A program made the position numbers and the translations under genes. Of a stretch of DNA of 64,000 nucleotides, positions 1 through 12,299 are shown one piece after another. Below the pieces are notes generated by a model. The model saw only the letters and a list, made by a program, of their open reading frames with translations. It was not told the origin of the DNA and did not search any database. Source of the stretch: Perca fluviatilis (lineage: Eukaryota; Chordata; Actinopteri; Perciformes; Percidae); NCBI RefSeq assembly GCF_010015445.1, contig NC_053116.1, positions 4,973,568-5,037,567 of the forward strand. Reading direction: 5' to 3'. The first letter of the stretch is position 1. The number at the start of each line of letters is the position of its first letter.

Positions 1-205
1 TTATTTTGTAGTTAGTGAAAACACCAAATATTTATTCAATAATATGTCTTACATTAACAAGTATCTATCTTTTGAGCCTGTCCAGGCACGTGAGATGGCA
101 CGCTGAGACACTGAGACGCCACCAAGGCCAAAAAACCCCTCTTTAAAGGTTATTTACCCACTTAATCTGTAGTCTTTACACAAATATAAGAAACTGGAGT
201 CGTTT

Positions 206-1067
206 GTGCATGAGACAATTGAAAGTTTGGAGTCTTACATCGACGCATATTACGACAAAATGGCAAAACCCGATAACAAGCGTGGTAGACGCGACCTGGG
301 CTCAAGTGGCACGGAGGAGGACTGTTTGCTTACCTCAGAAATGCAAAGTATTAAAGAAGCTTGGAGCGGCATGAACAGCAAGCTGCAAAAGCTGGACATG
401 CAATCAACTCTCGGAAGATGTGAAAGACATGAAGCAATCACTGGAGTTCTATACAGAAATAGTCGACGGCCTCAAACAAGAGAATGCGTCGCTGAGATTA
501 GAGGTGAATAATCTTAAACAACTGACTACCGAACTCCAAGGAAATAACATAAAAATGTCGGAAAGCATTTTGGATATACAGAGTCGGAGTATGCGAGATC
601 ATATAATAATCCATGGTGTGCACGAGACAGCAAAGGAAACTTACCAAGTCACAGAGCAGCTGGTTAAAAAGTTCATGACGGAGCAGCTCAAAATGGATCA
701 ATCCGTGGTACAGAACATTCAACTTGCTAGAGTGCACCGGATCGGGAAACCCAAAGGAGCGAAGGACAAACACAGACCCATCGTGGCTAAACTTGCCGTG
801 TCGAAGGACAAATCCACTATTATGGCAAGAGGTCGGGAACTGAAAGGATCAACTTTTTCCATCACAGATCAGTTCCCTCCGGAGATTATGAAGAGACGAA
901 GGCTACTCTATCCAGTCATGTCGGAGGCAAGGAAAAGTGGCAAAACGACGCGTCTTATTGTAGATAAGCTTTACATTGATGGAGCTTTATATCGGAATTC
1001 CCAGATGACATATTGGTTGTCTGGAGGGGACAACGCTGGCAACCAGCAGTATGACCAGACGATGTAA
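206..1067 (+). pseudogene. L1 ORF1 protein (RNA-binding chaperone), frameshifted
   Basis: ORF1p of L1 elements coats its own RNA and acts as a nucleic-acid chaperone during retrotransposition. The reading starts at the Met at 206 in one frame and passes to a second frame near 411-420 (apparent one-base deletion), ending at the stop at 1065-1067. The second part opens with a heptad-rich coiled coil (leucines around LKQENASLRLEVNNLKQL), followed by the conserved region beginning SRSMRDHIIIHG and the basic C-terminal domain with EIMKRRRLLYPVMSEARKSG. Combined length near 285 residues fits L1 ORF1p. The family assignment is strong; the exact start is less certain because an earlier start could lie in the degraded leader. 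Confidence 0.85.
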
Positions 1068-1559
1068 ACATCGCGCGACCTGATGACGTCACACAACTAA
1101 ATGCACTGTCAACGAGCCTAACATGGAATAAATTACTTTATGTAGTCATTTAGGTGAAAAAGAGAGTTTTCTGTTTATCATGGACTCTCAATGGATAAGG
1201 TGCCTTTTTAGGAGGTCCCAGTCCTTATGGATTGGGCTTAGCTACTCAAAGTGGGAAAATTGAACATAATCAAGAAGTGTGAGGAGGGGGAAGTCAAGTG
1301 GTCTGGTTAGTTCTCCCTCTGTTGGGATCAGGCTATGGGAAGAGCATACTTACCCACCATAGAGAAGAAAAAAGACAATGGAGGACTGTGCGCTTTAGTA
1401 GAGAGGTGGGTTGTATATTTGCTTGGTTTGTTTTTTGGTTTGGATTGTATGCTGGTATATGTAGGGGAGTGTTTGTGTGGTTTGTGTGTATGTGTGGACA
1501 AAGTTTATTTTTGGTGGGGCACTACACTATATTGATAAAGATTTTACTAGTTAAATGGA

Positions 1560-2316
1560 AAACCAAAAAAGTCTATAGGAATTTCTTCATTTAATTGTAA
1601 TGGCTTAGCAAATATCTCTAAAAGGAATGAAATTTTTACTTGGTTAAATGATAAAAGGGACGTTCAAATTATTTGTATGCAGGAAACGCACTCTAATTCA
1701 GAAAACGAGTTAAAATGGAAAACTGAATGGGGAGGAGATATATACTTTAGTCATGGTTTAAAAATAGTAGAGGTGTTATGATTTTGATTAAAAATAATGT
1801 GGATTATACACTGCACTCTGTATCTAAAGATAAGGAGGGTAGATGGATTGTAATAGATATAATGATTAACAACTTGCGTATGATTTTAACAAAAATATGC
1901 GCTCCTAATGAGGATAACCCACTATTTTTGGTGAAATTAATACTCATTTAAATTCACTAAAATCGAATCAAATTATAATAACTGGAGATTTTAATACAGT
2001 TTTAGATACACATAAGGATCGCAGTGGTCTACATAGATTTAATAATCATCCTCATGCACTTAGGGAAATTCAAGAAATGGTTGCATCATTGGATCTCGTT
2101 GATATCTGGCGTTTACTAAATAAAGATATGATGAGGTATACATGGCGGAGAGGAAGACAGGCTAGTAGAATCGATTATTTTCTGATTTCCTTTGCATTGG
2201 TTCCTAGAGTGCTAAATTGTTGTATTGGGGACAGCTTGAGATCTGATCATAGTCTGGTTACATTGCTGATTGATAATCTGCAATGTTCCAGAGGAACGAG
2301 GTTACTGGAAGTTTAA
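1560..2316 (+). pseudogene. L1 ORF2 endonuclease domain, frameshifted
   Basis: This is the apurinic/apyrimidinic-like endonuclease that nicks the target in target-primed reverse transcription. Translating from about 1569 gives a start of SIGISSFNCNGL, with the conserved Asn, followed by the metal-binding Glu in MQETHSNSE near 1680. A frameshift near 1757 moves the reading to another frame, another follows near 1920, and the GDFN motif sits near 1985. The last part (2077-2316) carries SRIDYFLIS and SDHSLV, the final catalytic Asp-His block. All expected catalytic motifs are present, but they are spread over several frames. No in-frame Met precedes the domain. Confidence 0.85.
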
Positions 2317-2594
2317 TGTATTGCTTTTAAATGATGATTAATTTGTTAACATTACCAGGAGATTTATCAAGGAATTTTTCGAAGATAATGAAAATTCCTC
2401 TAATCCACATAATGTTTGGGAGGCTTTTAAATGTTCCTTTAGAGGACATGCGATTAAGATGGGATCAATCAAGAAAAAAAAAACCTAAAACAGGAACAAG
2501 AACTTGCGGACCGAAATAAATGAACTACAACAATTATTAGATAGAAGTTATGCAATTGAAATAGAAATATTAATTAAAAGAAAACAAGATTAAA

Positions 2595-4523
2595 TTGGAG
2601 AGAGTCTTTATCAGGAACGGGTTAAACGGAGTTATGCTTAGGTCACAAGCTGCTTGGATGGAGAAGGGAGAGAAGTGTACAGCACATTTTTTACGGTTAA
2701 ACCAAAGAAACTTTGTTAAAAAGAATATTATGAGTTTATATAGAAATGATGTTTTGGTTACAAATCCACAAGAAATATTGCAGGAAGAATTTGAATATTT
2801 TAAAGCTTTATATTTTAATGATGCAAGTTCGGAGCCCCTTAATGGTGTGAATGAGCAATATTTCCCTTCAAACAATGTCTCTGTACTTTCTACTTCACAG
2901 CAATTAAGCTGTGAAGGCGAAATAACAGAGCAGGAGTTATTGGAAGCAATTAATTCATTTTCAGTTGGTAAATCTCCTGGTATCGATGGAATCCCAACCG
3001 AGATGTATAAGATTTTCTTTACAGAAATTAAAAAACCCCTATTAGAATCTTTCAATTTTTCTTTTTTACAAGGTATTCTATCTAACTCACAAAGAGAGGG
3101 AGTTATCTCAATACTCTTAAAACAAAATCCTGATGGGAAATATAAAGATCCCAAATGGTTAAAAAATTGGCGGCCATTGACCTTGCTTTGTTGTGATACT
3201 CGTATTTTAACTAAATGTATTGCATTAAGAATAAAAAATATAATTGGAGATCTTATAAAAAACAATCAGACAAGTTTTATTAAGGGAAGATTTATTGGAG
3301 ACGGTTTGAGACAAATACTGGACACGATAGATTTTTATGAGAACCATCAGGAACCAGGAGTATTGTTTGTTGCTGATTTTGAAAAGGCGTTTGATAAAGT
3401 ACAATGGAAGTTTATAAAACAATGTCTTGGCTTTTTTAATTTTGGGAATAATTTAATACAGTGGTTTGAAACTCTTTATAATCATCCTGTTAGTCGAGTG
3501 ATCAATAATGGTCATATATCAGACACTTTTGTATTAATGCAAGGAGTCCGTCAGGGGTGTCCTTTGTCGCCATATCTTTTTATTTTATGTATTGAAATTC
3601 TGGCTATTACAATTAGGAATAATCCAGATATACCGGGTTTATTTCCAAATGGGCAAGAGATTAAGCTGACAATGTATGCTGATGATGCTACCTTTTTCAT
3701 AAAACCAACACAATCCACTTTGGAAGGATTAATAAAGGAATTAAATATTTTTTCAAAAATATCTGGATTGAAACCTAATTTTGAGAAATGTAATATTTTG
3801 AGAATTGGGACATTAAAAAATACCAATTTTATTTTAAACAGTTCGGCCCCTGTTAAATGGATTAATGGAGAAGTTAATATATTAGGGATTTATTTACCGG
3901 ACAACTTTAAAGAAATTGTTAAATATAATTATGAGAGAAGGATGGAGAAGGCTGATAGAATTTTACAACCTTGGAGGGGAAACTCTCTGACAATTCAAGG
4001 AAAAGTAACTCTGATAAATACATTAGTAATTCCACAATTTGTTCACTTATTAATGCTTCTTCCTTCACCTAGCACAAAATTCTTTAAACAGTTTGAACAA
4101 AAAATTTTCAAATTTATATGGAATGATAAACCAGATAAAATTAAAAGGCAATATTTATATAATTCTTATGATAACGGTGGACTGAAGTTAAAAAATCTTC
4201 AAATGATGGACTGTTCCTTGAAAGCCTCTTGGGTGACTAAAATTTATCACAACAAACAATGGATTACGAGCCAGAGATTATATTCAGCCTTTTCCTTCTT
4301 TTCGAATAATTTGTTTCCTTTTTACCAATTAAAAACAATACATATTGATAAACTATTTCAAAGTAGTTTAAAAGAATTATCACCATTCTTCAAGGATGCA
4401 CTGAAGGCTTGGTTGAATTTCCAGTACTACCCTCCAGATACAATTCAAGATATTCAGACACAGTTGCTATGGATGAATTCCAAAATTATGGTTGGAGGGA
4501 GGAATGTGTTAAAAATGGGTTAA
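2595..4523 (+). pseudogene. L1 ORF2 reverse transcriptase domain
   Basis: This is the longest open reading frame in the window, 642 codons. It holds the L1 reverse transcriptase: the palm motif FVADFEKAFDKVQW with the first catalytic Asp, the MQGVRQGCPLSPYLFIL block, and the MYADDATFF box with the two adjacent catalytic Asp residues, all intact. A thumb and linker region with the L1-type PWRGNSLTIQGK block follows. The open frame begins only after several upstream breaks (2316-2595) and ends at 4523, where a one-base shift moves the coding into another frame. The catalytic core is therefore preserved even though the polyprotein is broken. Confidence 0.92.
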
Positions 4524-5293
4524 TTTTTGTCAATGACCTTTTAGACTTATCTGGAGATTTTATTTCTTATGAAAACTTGAAAACATTTTTTAGCATTTCT
4601 CTCGATCGGTTACAATTTAACCAGTTAATTTCTGCAATTCCCCAAATTTGGAAAAAGAAATTGCAAAATGATAAGAAGAATAAATTAATGGTTTGTCTCC
4701 CACCAATAAGATGTTTAAAATGGTTATCTGGTGCAAAGATAAATAAAATAATATATATTTGGAAAGTAAATATCACAGGCACTGCACTTTTTCCACACAG
4801 AACCTGCTTGTTTTGGGAAGACGAATTTAATGAACCAATTTTGTGGAAAGATTACTTTAAAACAATTTATAGAACTACAATTGATTCATATTCCAGAATA
4901 TTTCAACTTAAAATCTTTTATAAAATTATTGCAACAAAAAAGTCTCTGGTTAAGTGGCAGATAGAAAAAGACCCTTGTTGCAGGTTCTGTGGGGATGAGG
5001 AGGAAGACCTGATGCATTTGTTTTATTTTTGCCCACATGTGGCTAAATTTTGGACCAAGATACAGATATGGTTAAGGTCTATGGATATTGTTTTGCGAAT
5101 CACACCTCAGAATGTTTTGTTATGTGTATATGAGGGTAAATGTAATCACTTTTTGAATATGATTGTTTTGATAGGTAAAATGTTTATTTTTAAAGCTAAA
5201 ACTACATCAAATTTATGTATAAAACACTTTAAGAATAGAGTTTATCATCAGCATATGCTGGAAACAATCATAGCACGAATAACAACAGAATAA
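4500..5293 (+). pseudogene. L1 ORF2 C-terminal domain with cysteine-rich knuckle
   Basis: This continues the RT polyprotein after a frameshift near 4500-4520. The frame is open from 4409, but the homologous part begins where the RT frame is lost. It contains the L1 C-terminal segment with the Cys/His cluster CCRFCGDEEEDLMHLFYFCP near 4977-5034, a motif needed for L1 activity. The stop at 5291-5293 is the natural end of ORF2, followed by about 290 bases of T-rich 3' UTR, AATAAA, and poly(A). Confidence 0.85.
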
Positions 5294-5581
5294 TTGAACA
5301 TGAAAAGAAATGGAATGTTTGTTTACTTGAATTAGAGGATTGATTTATATTAATTTTTTTTTTCTTTTCTTTGTTGTTTCTTTATTTTGTTTGCCTTTGT
5401 GCCTTTTTATTTTATAGTGTTTTTTTGTTTTTGTTTTAAAAAACAACTACGAATGTGGAGTTGAATGTGGTGGTGATTGTGGTGTGAATACATGGGAGGG
5501 TGGTAGGGGTGGGTGGGGGTGTTTGAAGCTTGTTTTGTCTTTGTAATTCTTAATTTGTTCTATGTATTAGATTCTAAATAA

Positions 5582-5614
<33 letters not shown>

Positions 5615-5615
<1 letters not shown>

Positions 5616-7344
5616 ATTTCATGTTATGTTTGGCTTGCTTTAGCCAATTTGTCACTTGAACCAATAACGACCATCATCAAACCACAAACATGACTTGAAG
5701 AGCAGCTTGTGAAAAAAGATAAGACTACTAAGTTTGTTGGCATGCTTTTGCCAACTCATCATCACCTGCACTAATAACATTTTAACATCAGATATCAAAC
5801 ATGACTTGCAAAACAGCTCATAAAGTACAGCATTTTGATTTCTTGGTGGTTTGCCAGGTGAAACGGGTCAGCACCCTGCAGGTTAGCCCGGCAAAGTATG
5901 AACCTCTGACATGCCTGATGATTTTAGGACAACTGCTGTAATTCTTCCTTTTTGATGTCATTTTTCTCACTGTAAACAAATGATTATGCAAATTAGGTTA
6001 CATAATACTTCTGGCCAGTGTGTGAGATCTGTGATGTACTCTTGTTAATGACGTCAGTAAGGTAAAAGAACATCAAAGTCACAGGATTACAGTAAAAATG
6101 ACAAAATTACAAATCTTTACATCGGAAATTCCTATCAAACTCATAATTTCAGGAATTTCCTATTGAAACACATGAGATGGGCTTAAATGGAAAATACTTA
6201 AATGGTTCTACAGTGACTACCGGGGAAATAAAGATGATATGTTAACACCAAAATGAAATAAATTTATAAAGATATGCCTGGAGCCTAAATATGCTGTAAA
6301 CGTCCCATCATAGTTGTCTCTCTGTTGCCAAACTTTCAGAATAATCAAGGTATTTTCATTCAAAGTTGGCTTGCACTTCCTGCTTTTTAGCTCAGTGTAC
6401 CATTTAAGCCCACCTTGAAAAAAAGGCATTTTTTAAAAATATTTAGCCCACACAAACCATTTATTGTGTCTTAATTTGTAGATTGATGTAAAATGAATAA
6501 GAAAACATTTAATGTACATACTTAACATTTTTAATCCTTCGGCAGTGTATCAATCAGTATGGTTATATTTTGACCTTGTAATTAGCTTGCTACGCTAACT
6601 AGCAAAACCCATCTTTCCAAATGAAATCAAATAGTACAAATTGGCAAAAAACTACTTGTTAATACACAACAATTAAATCATTAATCTCTCAATTTCCATA
6701 ATATGAATGTACTTACCAAGTTAGTGGATGTAAATTGTTGAAAATAGATTCCTTCTGAGGGGTCCCAAAACACCAAAGTTTTGAGGCAACTTTATGTGAG
6801 CCTACTTGAGACTGCATTGATGTAGGCTGGCATATCTCAGCATTGACAAATGTGATTGGTTCTCAACAAAAACTGATGTGTAATTAAGAACTTGTTAGAT
6901 TAGATGAAATAATGAGTAGCGTTAGACAGCCACCTCTTTTTTTTTAAATTGACTTCAAAGTTGCAAGTGGGCTTAAATGGTGCCTGGGCTTAATGGGTAC
7001 GTTTACCCTACACTTTGAATTTCGTCATGGTATTTATATAACACATACTCTATGGTCTTACAAAACTAATTCTTTTGACCGATTACACTTTAAGCCATTT
7101 TTGTGAATTGGAGAAGTCTCTTCAGGGCAGCAGCATTTCGGTAAAACAGTAACCCAGAAAGGGTGACTTTGCGCCAGCCGCAGAGCCCCGCGGACTGCCG
7201 ATATCTCTGTGCCAGAGTAGCAGTGCTTCGGCTGTAGCCTACTTCCACCCAATATAGTCCCATGTCAATATCTGCCTAGGAAAGCATCTAGTCCTAATCT
7301 GCATTGCTATTTTTACTTGTTGTGAATACGCAGGCCACAAGAAG
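5615..7344. other. Unassigned noncoding sequence
   Basis: I see no coding potential, only short chance ORFs. Near the left end (5630-5840) two diverged direct copies of about 110 bases each begin with a small palindrome of the type TTGGCNTGCTTTNGCCAA. The rest is AT-rich and I recognise no element ends in it. Confidence 0.5.
5630..5840. repeat. Diverged 110-bp tandem pair
   Basis: Copy one starts near 5630 and copy two near 5738. Both open with a TTGGC...GCCAA inverted motif and later share CAAACATGACTTG followed by CAGCT. Internal identity is moderate, so the duplication is old. It lies directly after the L1 poly(A) tail. Confidence 0.5.
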
Positions 7345-7350
7345 TAATTA

Positions 7351-7680
7351 GGGCCCGAGCACGAAAGTGCGAAGGAACCTATTGTTTTTCGTCAGATTAT
7401 TATTAGGGCCCGAGCACGAAAGTGCAAGGCCCCAACGGTGCCTTATACTGAAAGTGCGAAGGAACCTATTGTTTTTCGTCAGATTATTATTAGGGCCCGA
7501 GCACGAAAGTGCAAGGCCCCAATGGTGCCCCAACGGTGCCTTGCACTGAAAGTGCGAAGGAACCTATTGTTTTTTGTCAGATTATTAGGGCCCAAGCACG
7601 AAAGTGCAAGGCCCCAACGGTGCCTTGCACTGAAAGTGCGAAGGAACCTATTGTTTTTCATCAGATTATTATTTTTCCGA
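7351..7680 (+). repeat. Four tandem copies of the element A terminal unit
   Basis: The terminal motif GGGCCCGAGCACGAAAGTGC restarts at 7351, 7406, 7493 and 7588 (the last with one change). Each copy ends in a GAAGGAACCTATTGTTTTT / CAGATTATT stretch. Spacings are 55, 87 and 95 bases, and the longer units carry an extra CAAGGCCCCAACGGTGCC block. This looks like repeated amplification of the element end. Confidence 0.85.
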
Positions 7681-8529
7681 GTCTTTTGTCGCATTTTTGA
7701 GGCCGTTAGCATGCACGAAAACTCACAAAAATTTGCACACCTGTCACAACTGGTGAAAATTGCAAAGTTCTGTCGGGTGTTGCCAGGGGGCTCCATAGCG
7801 CCCCCTAACATGCGCCTTAATTCCGAAAAAAGTAAGAAGTTAATATACCAACTTTTGAGGGAACATAGGTCCCATCTTGAACTCCATGGAGCTATTTTTA
7901 GAAAAAATTACAAAATTCAAAAATTTCCCAAATCTTGGTTTTCGTGCAAAAATCTTCATTATACGAACACTTGTTTGAGGACTTTAGGTTGCACGAAAAC
8001 TCAAAATTTTGCAGCCGTGTGCAGAATATTAAACTCTTTCATCTGAATACACATTTAGGCCTGGGAGTGGTATGGTTGCTCTATAGCGCCCCCTAATTGG
8101 TTTTAGCCCTTGGGCACATTTTTGACGGCCTCAATATATACGAAAACTCACAAAAATTGGCGCCCACATAAACACCTGGGGGCTTTGCGAGACTGTACAG
8201 CGATTTGGCCCATACCTGTAAGCGGGCTCCATAGCGCCCCCTAATGCGTAGAAGGCCTTAACTTGGACATAGTTGCTCCGATCTTCACCAGATTTAATAC
8301 CCATATTGCTCTAATCATTGCAGACATATTTCCCATTTACATTCATTAGCTCCGCCCAACCGGAAGGCGGCCATTTTTAATTATGCATTTTTCAGGTGTT
8401 TTACATTCTTTCGAACTCGTCCTAGGCCGTGACTTGAATCTTCTTGAATCTGTGCAGGAAGTTTCTGTTGACCCTCATAATGAAAAGTTATCCAGAGAAT
8501 TTTGATAGTTGAAAAAATGCGGAAGTTAT

Positions 8530-9500
8530 ACCAACTTACTGTCTAAACAGGAAGCTGCGTTATCTTGACAACAATTATTCCGATTGCCCCGAAACTTGAC
8601 AAGGTTGTTCCTCATGACCAGTTTAGCATCTGTGCCAAACCTGGTGGCAATCTGCTATTAGATGGCGCTGTTTAGATCTTTTTAAATTAGTCAGCAAAAT
8701 ATTGATATATGGGAAACATACTCTGTCTAACTACTCCTGGGGAGTGAGTCCGATCGCCACGAAAACTTGCATATAGACTCAGAGGACCCTCGTGACAAAA
8801 ACTTGTCACGAGGTCAAAAAAGAATATTGATAGCTAACACAATGCGCAAGTTATGGAGAACCAACTTCCTGTAGGTGGGTGTGGAAACAGGAACGGTTGT
8901 ATCTTGCACACGGCTATTCCGATGGACACAAAACTTAAGACAGTTGTTCCTCATATGCCAGTGAGGCTGTGTGCCAAATATGGTGTCAATCGGCCTTTAG
9001 ATGGTGCTGTTTTCATTTTTTTAATTAATTAGCAAATTCGCTTTATGCAAAACCTACTTTTTTTAACTCCTCGTAGAGCGTGAGTCCCATCTGCGCACAA
9101 AATGACGTCAGACTCTGTGGACCCTCCTGACAAAAGTTATCAAAAGAATTTTGATAGCTAACACAATGCGCAAGTTACAGAGGACCAACTTCCTGAAGGT
9201 GGCTGTCGAAACAGGAAGTTGCGTATCTTACCAAGACTTAGTCCGATTGCCACCCAAAATGACACAGTTGTTCCGCATAGGGGCTTGAGCATCCATGCCA
9301 AATTTAGAGCGAATCGGCCATTAGATGGCACGAAAACTTGGATATAGACACGGTGGACCCTCGTGACTAAAAGTTATCAAAAGAATTTTGATAGCTACAA
9401 CAATGCGCAAGTTATGGAGGAACAACTTCCCGTAGGTGGGTCGAAACATGAACGGTTCTATCTTGGCAAAAGTCATTCCGATTTACATGAAACTTAGAAT
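8530..9500 (+). repeat. Internal 320-bp tandem repeats of element A
   Basis: Four diverged copies start near 8537, 8860, 9186 and 9424, each opening with CAACTT(A/C)C(T/C)G and followed by AACAGGAA...ATCTTG...ATTCCGAT. Spacings are about 323, 326 and 238 bases. AATTTTGATAGCTA, ATGCGCAAGTTA and TTAGATGGC recur inside. The arrangement indicates tandem growth of the body of the element. Confidence 0.7.
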
Positions 9501-9586
9501 GTGTGGTCTACATGTGATGTTGCATTTGCCAGTACCCCCCGGGGCAAGAAGCGAGGGCCCGTCATCGCTGCTTGCAGCTTTAATTA

Positions 9587-10880
9587 GGTTTTGTTTTGGG
9601 TGTTGTTGGGTCACTTTTACTCATGACATGCTAAACGGCAACAAAGGACTCCATTCATTACGCTAAACTAAGCTAGCGCCGGCAGCACCGGACTAAGACA
9701 ACTCATGCAGTGATACAAAAATGAATTTGCCCACCTATATAAATATAGAGGAGACGGTGAATAACCCTTTTTCAATAAACTGTGGCGTATTCCTTTAAGT
9801 GTTATGATGGTCTGTATCGTTTCCATTGTTATTTGCCTTTTTCCCGCCATTTTTATAGCAACACACTACTTTCTGCAGTACAATACTGTTCAAATAATGC
9901 TCACAAGGGTATGGTACCACAGTGTGTTCCAACAATACTTTTATACAAACAGAGTGGTGTAAGTAATCCAGACAAGTTGGAACATCTGTGGGAATTGGTA
10001 GCACCAACTTTCAAAGCTTGATCAACCTCCATTGCTGCAGAACAGCTTTACATTGTTTACCCATGTCTTGTTCCCTGAAAAAAGGCCTTTTTGTAAAATA
10101 CTGAAATGTACATTATTTTTCAGTTTGGGGTAACCTAGACTTTTTTTTTTAACCTCAGGCCACTTACCTTTGTACCATTTCAAGCTATTCATTGGACTTG
10201 AACTGGTAAAATTTCAATAAAAATTTTGATCCAACAGGGATATTTTCACACTGTAAGTATTGCTGATTTTATGAAGGATCTGAATAACTAGGCCAGTTTA
10301 AGGACAAGTCACATAATACATCTTTAGAGTGGTTACAAACTATGGCAGAGAGAGGCGGCGATAAGCACAGAGTGAGGTTGCTTGTGTGTGATGAGCGCGT
10401 TTGTGTTAATTTGGGAGGAACAGAGGGGAACGAGGGACTCTAGGGAAATAACACAAATGCAATTATGATGTGGTAATTCATTCATTTCCTCATGGAACTT
10501 GTCCCGCTAAACCCCCGAAGAACGTCATTTCCCTCCATGTGCTTAGCTACAACATCAGTCGGACAGATGTAACTGTTTTCCCAGCACAACAATTTCATTT
10601 TCTGCTCCACGGAGCCAACATAGAACACATTATGCTCTACGCAGTAATGTTGCCGCTGAATCAATATATGGGTGATATCTCCAGAACGAAGGCCTCCAAA
10701 AGAGATTATGAATAACAGATTGTGAATAACAATGAGAGCAAACATCTCAAATGTTAGATGTTCAGGTGTACCATGTTAAGCCCTGGAGAGATGAGATCAA
10801 TAAACACTCTTGTTCTCAGTTTTCTGATCTGAAAATAAAAAGCAAACAGAATGTCAGACAGTAACGAGTGACTGCACTGT
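9587..10880. other. Unassigned noncoding sequence
   Basis: I see no gene here. The stretch at 9590-9800 ends in TTTTTCAATAAACTGTGGCG and resembles a repeated teleost sequence, but I cannot define its ends. An AT-rich remainder follows with only short chance ORFs. Confidence 0.4.
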
Positions 10881-10884
10881 AAGC

Positions 10885-10985
10885 CCGGATAAGTTGAATT
10901 CACTTAAAAAATTTGAGGAAACCGGTTGCCTTAAAAACGTTAAGTAATGCATTATGAAAACTTGAGTGCATTTAACTTAAATACT
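10885..10985 (+). repeat. Fragment of a common teleost DNA repeat (CACTGTAAGCCCGGATAAGT)
   Basis: The stretch CACTGTAAGCCCGGATAAGT, followed by TTAAAAAATTTGAGG and AACCGGTTGCCTTAAA, resembles the terminus of an abundant nonautonomous fish DNA transposon. Only one end is visible. The assignment rests on recognition and I could not verify it. Confidence 0.4.
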
Positions 10986-11051
10986 AATATAAGAGTGCAT
11001 TCGGCGGTAAATGCACTGTAATGTAATTTTAGGTGTATTGTTACGTTATTT

Positions 11052-11672
11052 TGTGGTGGCAAATTTTATTTTAACCATTTGTTTAATGATATTAACCATT
11101 GGTTTGATTCTTTCATAACGCCACAAGATTTAGCTTCTTCATGTGTAGATTCAAAAGGCTCCAAGTGAAATAGTTGGCAACCGTGAACCATAGCCCAGTA
11201 GAGTTATTTAGTTCTACTAGCCTGAACCTTCTCACATTGTTGTCTTTTGCTTAGATAGAAGTGGAGAAGGCCGATGACTGTTTACGACAGTGAGAACTAC
11301 GTAGGTTTCTGTCTCCTGAGATAAACTGTTGTTTAGGCTAATGTTAGGAACAGAGAGCAGAGGGCAAGGTGAGACAATGGTTTGACTTTTCATGATGTCC
11401 TTTTTTCAACTATGGCCATACTAGAAGATACATTTAGAGGGGTGGCTTAACAGAGTTTCTTCACTATATGATGTTTGGATGTTTAGACTTTAGGTTAGAA
11501 AGACATTTTCAGTTGTGCTGCGTGTACCTTTGAAACTGTGTTTTCTCCATTTGCAAATGTAAATAAATACTCAAAGACCAAACTTTGGTTGAATTCTCAA
11601 ACAGTCGTTATTCGTTTTGATTTTATCATGAATATCACTAACTTTGCTGCTTCAAGGAAAACTTCCACCACA
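11052..11672 (+). repeat. 5' LTR of the ERV
   Basis: The LTR is 621 bases with TG...CA ends. AATAAA lies near 11563, about 110 bases before the end, and is the likely polyadenylation signal. I do not see an obvious TATA box. Comparison with the 3' LTR by eye shows four substitutions and no indels. Confidence 0.93.
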
Positions 11673-11695
11673 ATTTGGCGTTGTCTCGGCAGGAC
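11673..11695 (+). promoter_or_regulatory. Candidate primer-binding site
   Basis: Directly after the 5' LTR the sequence reads ATTTGGCGTTGTCTCGG, with TGG a few bases inside, the usual layout for a tRNA primer site. I could not match it to a specific tRNA 3' end. Confidence 0.5.
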
Positions 11696-12299
11696 GGATG
11701 AGTTAACAGAGAAAAGAGCTCCGTTGGGTCGCTGATGACTGGCTATCCAGGGATCAAAAATCACCTGCCTCATACCTCTAAACCTTTAAAAAGGTTTTTC
11801 AGAGAGAAGAGGGTTAGGACCGCGGAGCGCTCTTGACTGTTTTCCACTCCGTCAAAAACAAACAGGAAGAGATTTCAAGCAGCACGGTAAGATAAAATTG
11901 ATTAATTACAATTGGATTGCGAATTCAAGGTTTTGAACAAACATTCTAAACAAGCAACTGTTGCTAAACGAATTAAGTAATGAATAGTGAAATCAATTTT
12001 CTTTTAACTAAAGAGAATAAATGAAACTAATTCTGACTTTTGGGAAGTGAGTAACTGGGTATTTTTTGGGTCAGATAGGACAAAGATATAACTGGGTTAC
12101 GAGTGACATCCTTTAGCAGACAGACATATTTCTGATTATTTCTTTGATACGGGTGTGACAATAGAATACAGAAGAGACAGGCTGTGGACTGTCAACAAAG
12201 TTAGTTTGATAACTAACAAAAGGGTCTGAAGACCAAAACAATTACAATTGAACAGAAATAGTCTGAGAAACTATTAAATAAAAAATAAATTAAAAAAAA

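Larger units (their letters stand above)
1..5614 (+). mobile_element. L1-type LINE, near full length, multiply frameshifted
   Basis: This is a non-LTR retrotransposon on the plus strand. It shows the L1 order: a coiled-coil/RNA-binding ORF1, an apurinic-type endonuclease, a reverse transcriptase, a C-terminal cysteine/histidine knuckle, a short 3' UTR with AATAAA near 5576, and a poly(A) tail at about 5587-5614. The tail marks the 3' end. The 5' end is not defined because the element reaches the window edge, and I found no target-site duplication around the tail. At least five frame breaks in the two ORFs show the copy is dead. The RT and ORF1 resemble the L1 clade abundant in teleosts. Assignment to a subfamily would need a repeat library. 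Confidence 0.9.
7345..9586 (+). mobile_element. Nonautonomous teleost repeat with GGGCCCGAGCAC terminus (element A)
   Basis: The left end is GGGCCCGAGCACGAAAGTGC at 7351. The right end is the GGGCCCGTCATCGCTGCTTG / CAGCTTTAATTA sequence ending near 9580. TAATTA flanks both sides (7345-7350 and 9581-9586), consistent with a target duplication or a palindromic target. The body contains repeated phrases such as CTCCATAGCGCCCCCTAA and has no transposase. A related element lies in reverse orientation at 56149-58013. I recognise this sequence type from teleost genomes but cannot name its superfamily with confidence. Apparent ORFs in this region come from the repetition and do not look like genes. 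Confidence 0.7.

Noticed and set aside
1298..1594. A 98-codon ORF between L1 ORF1 and ORF2
   Set aside because: It overlaps the inter-ORF region and the beginning of the endonuclease in the wrong frame; composition is T/G-rich.
7438..8046. A 202-codon ORF and its neighbours
   Set aside because: The repeated peptide in it comes from tandem copies of a transposon end, and no domain is present.
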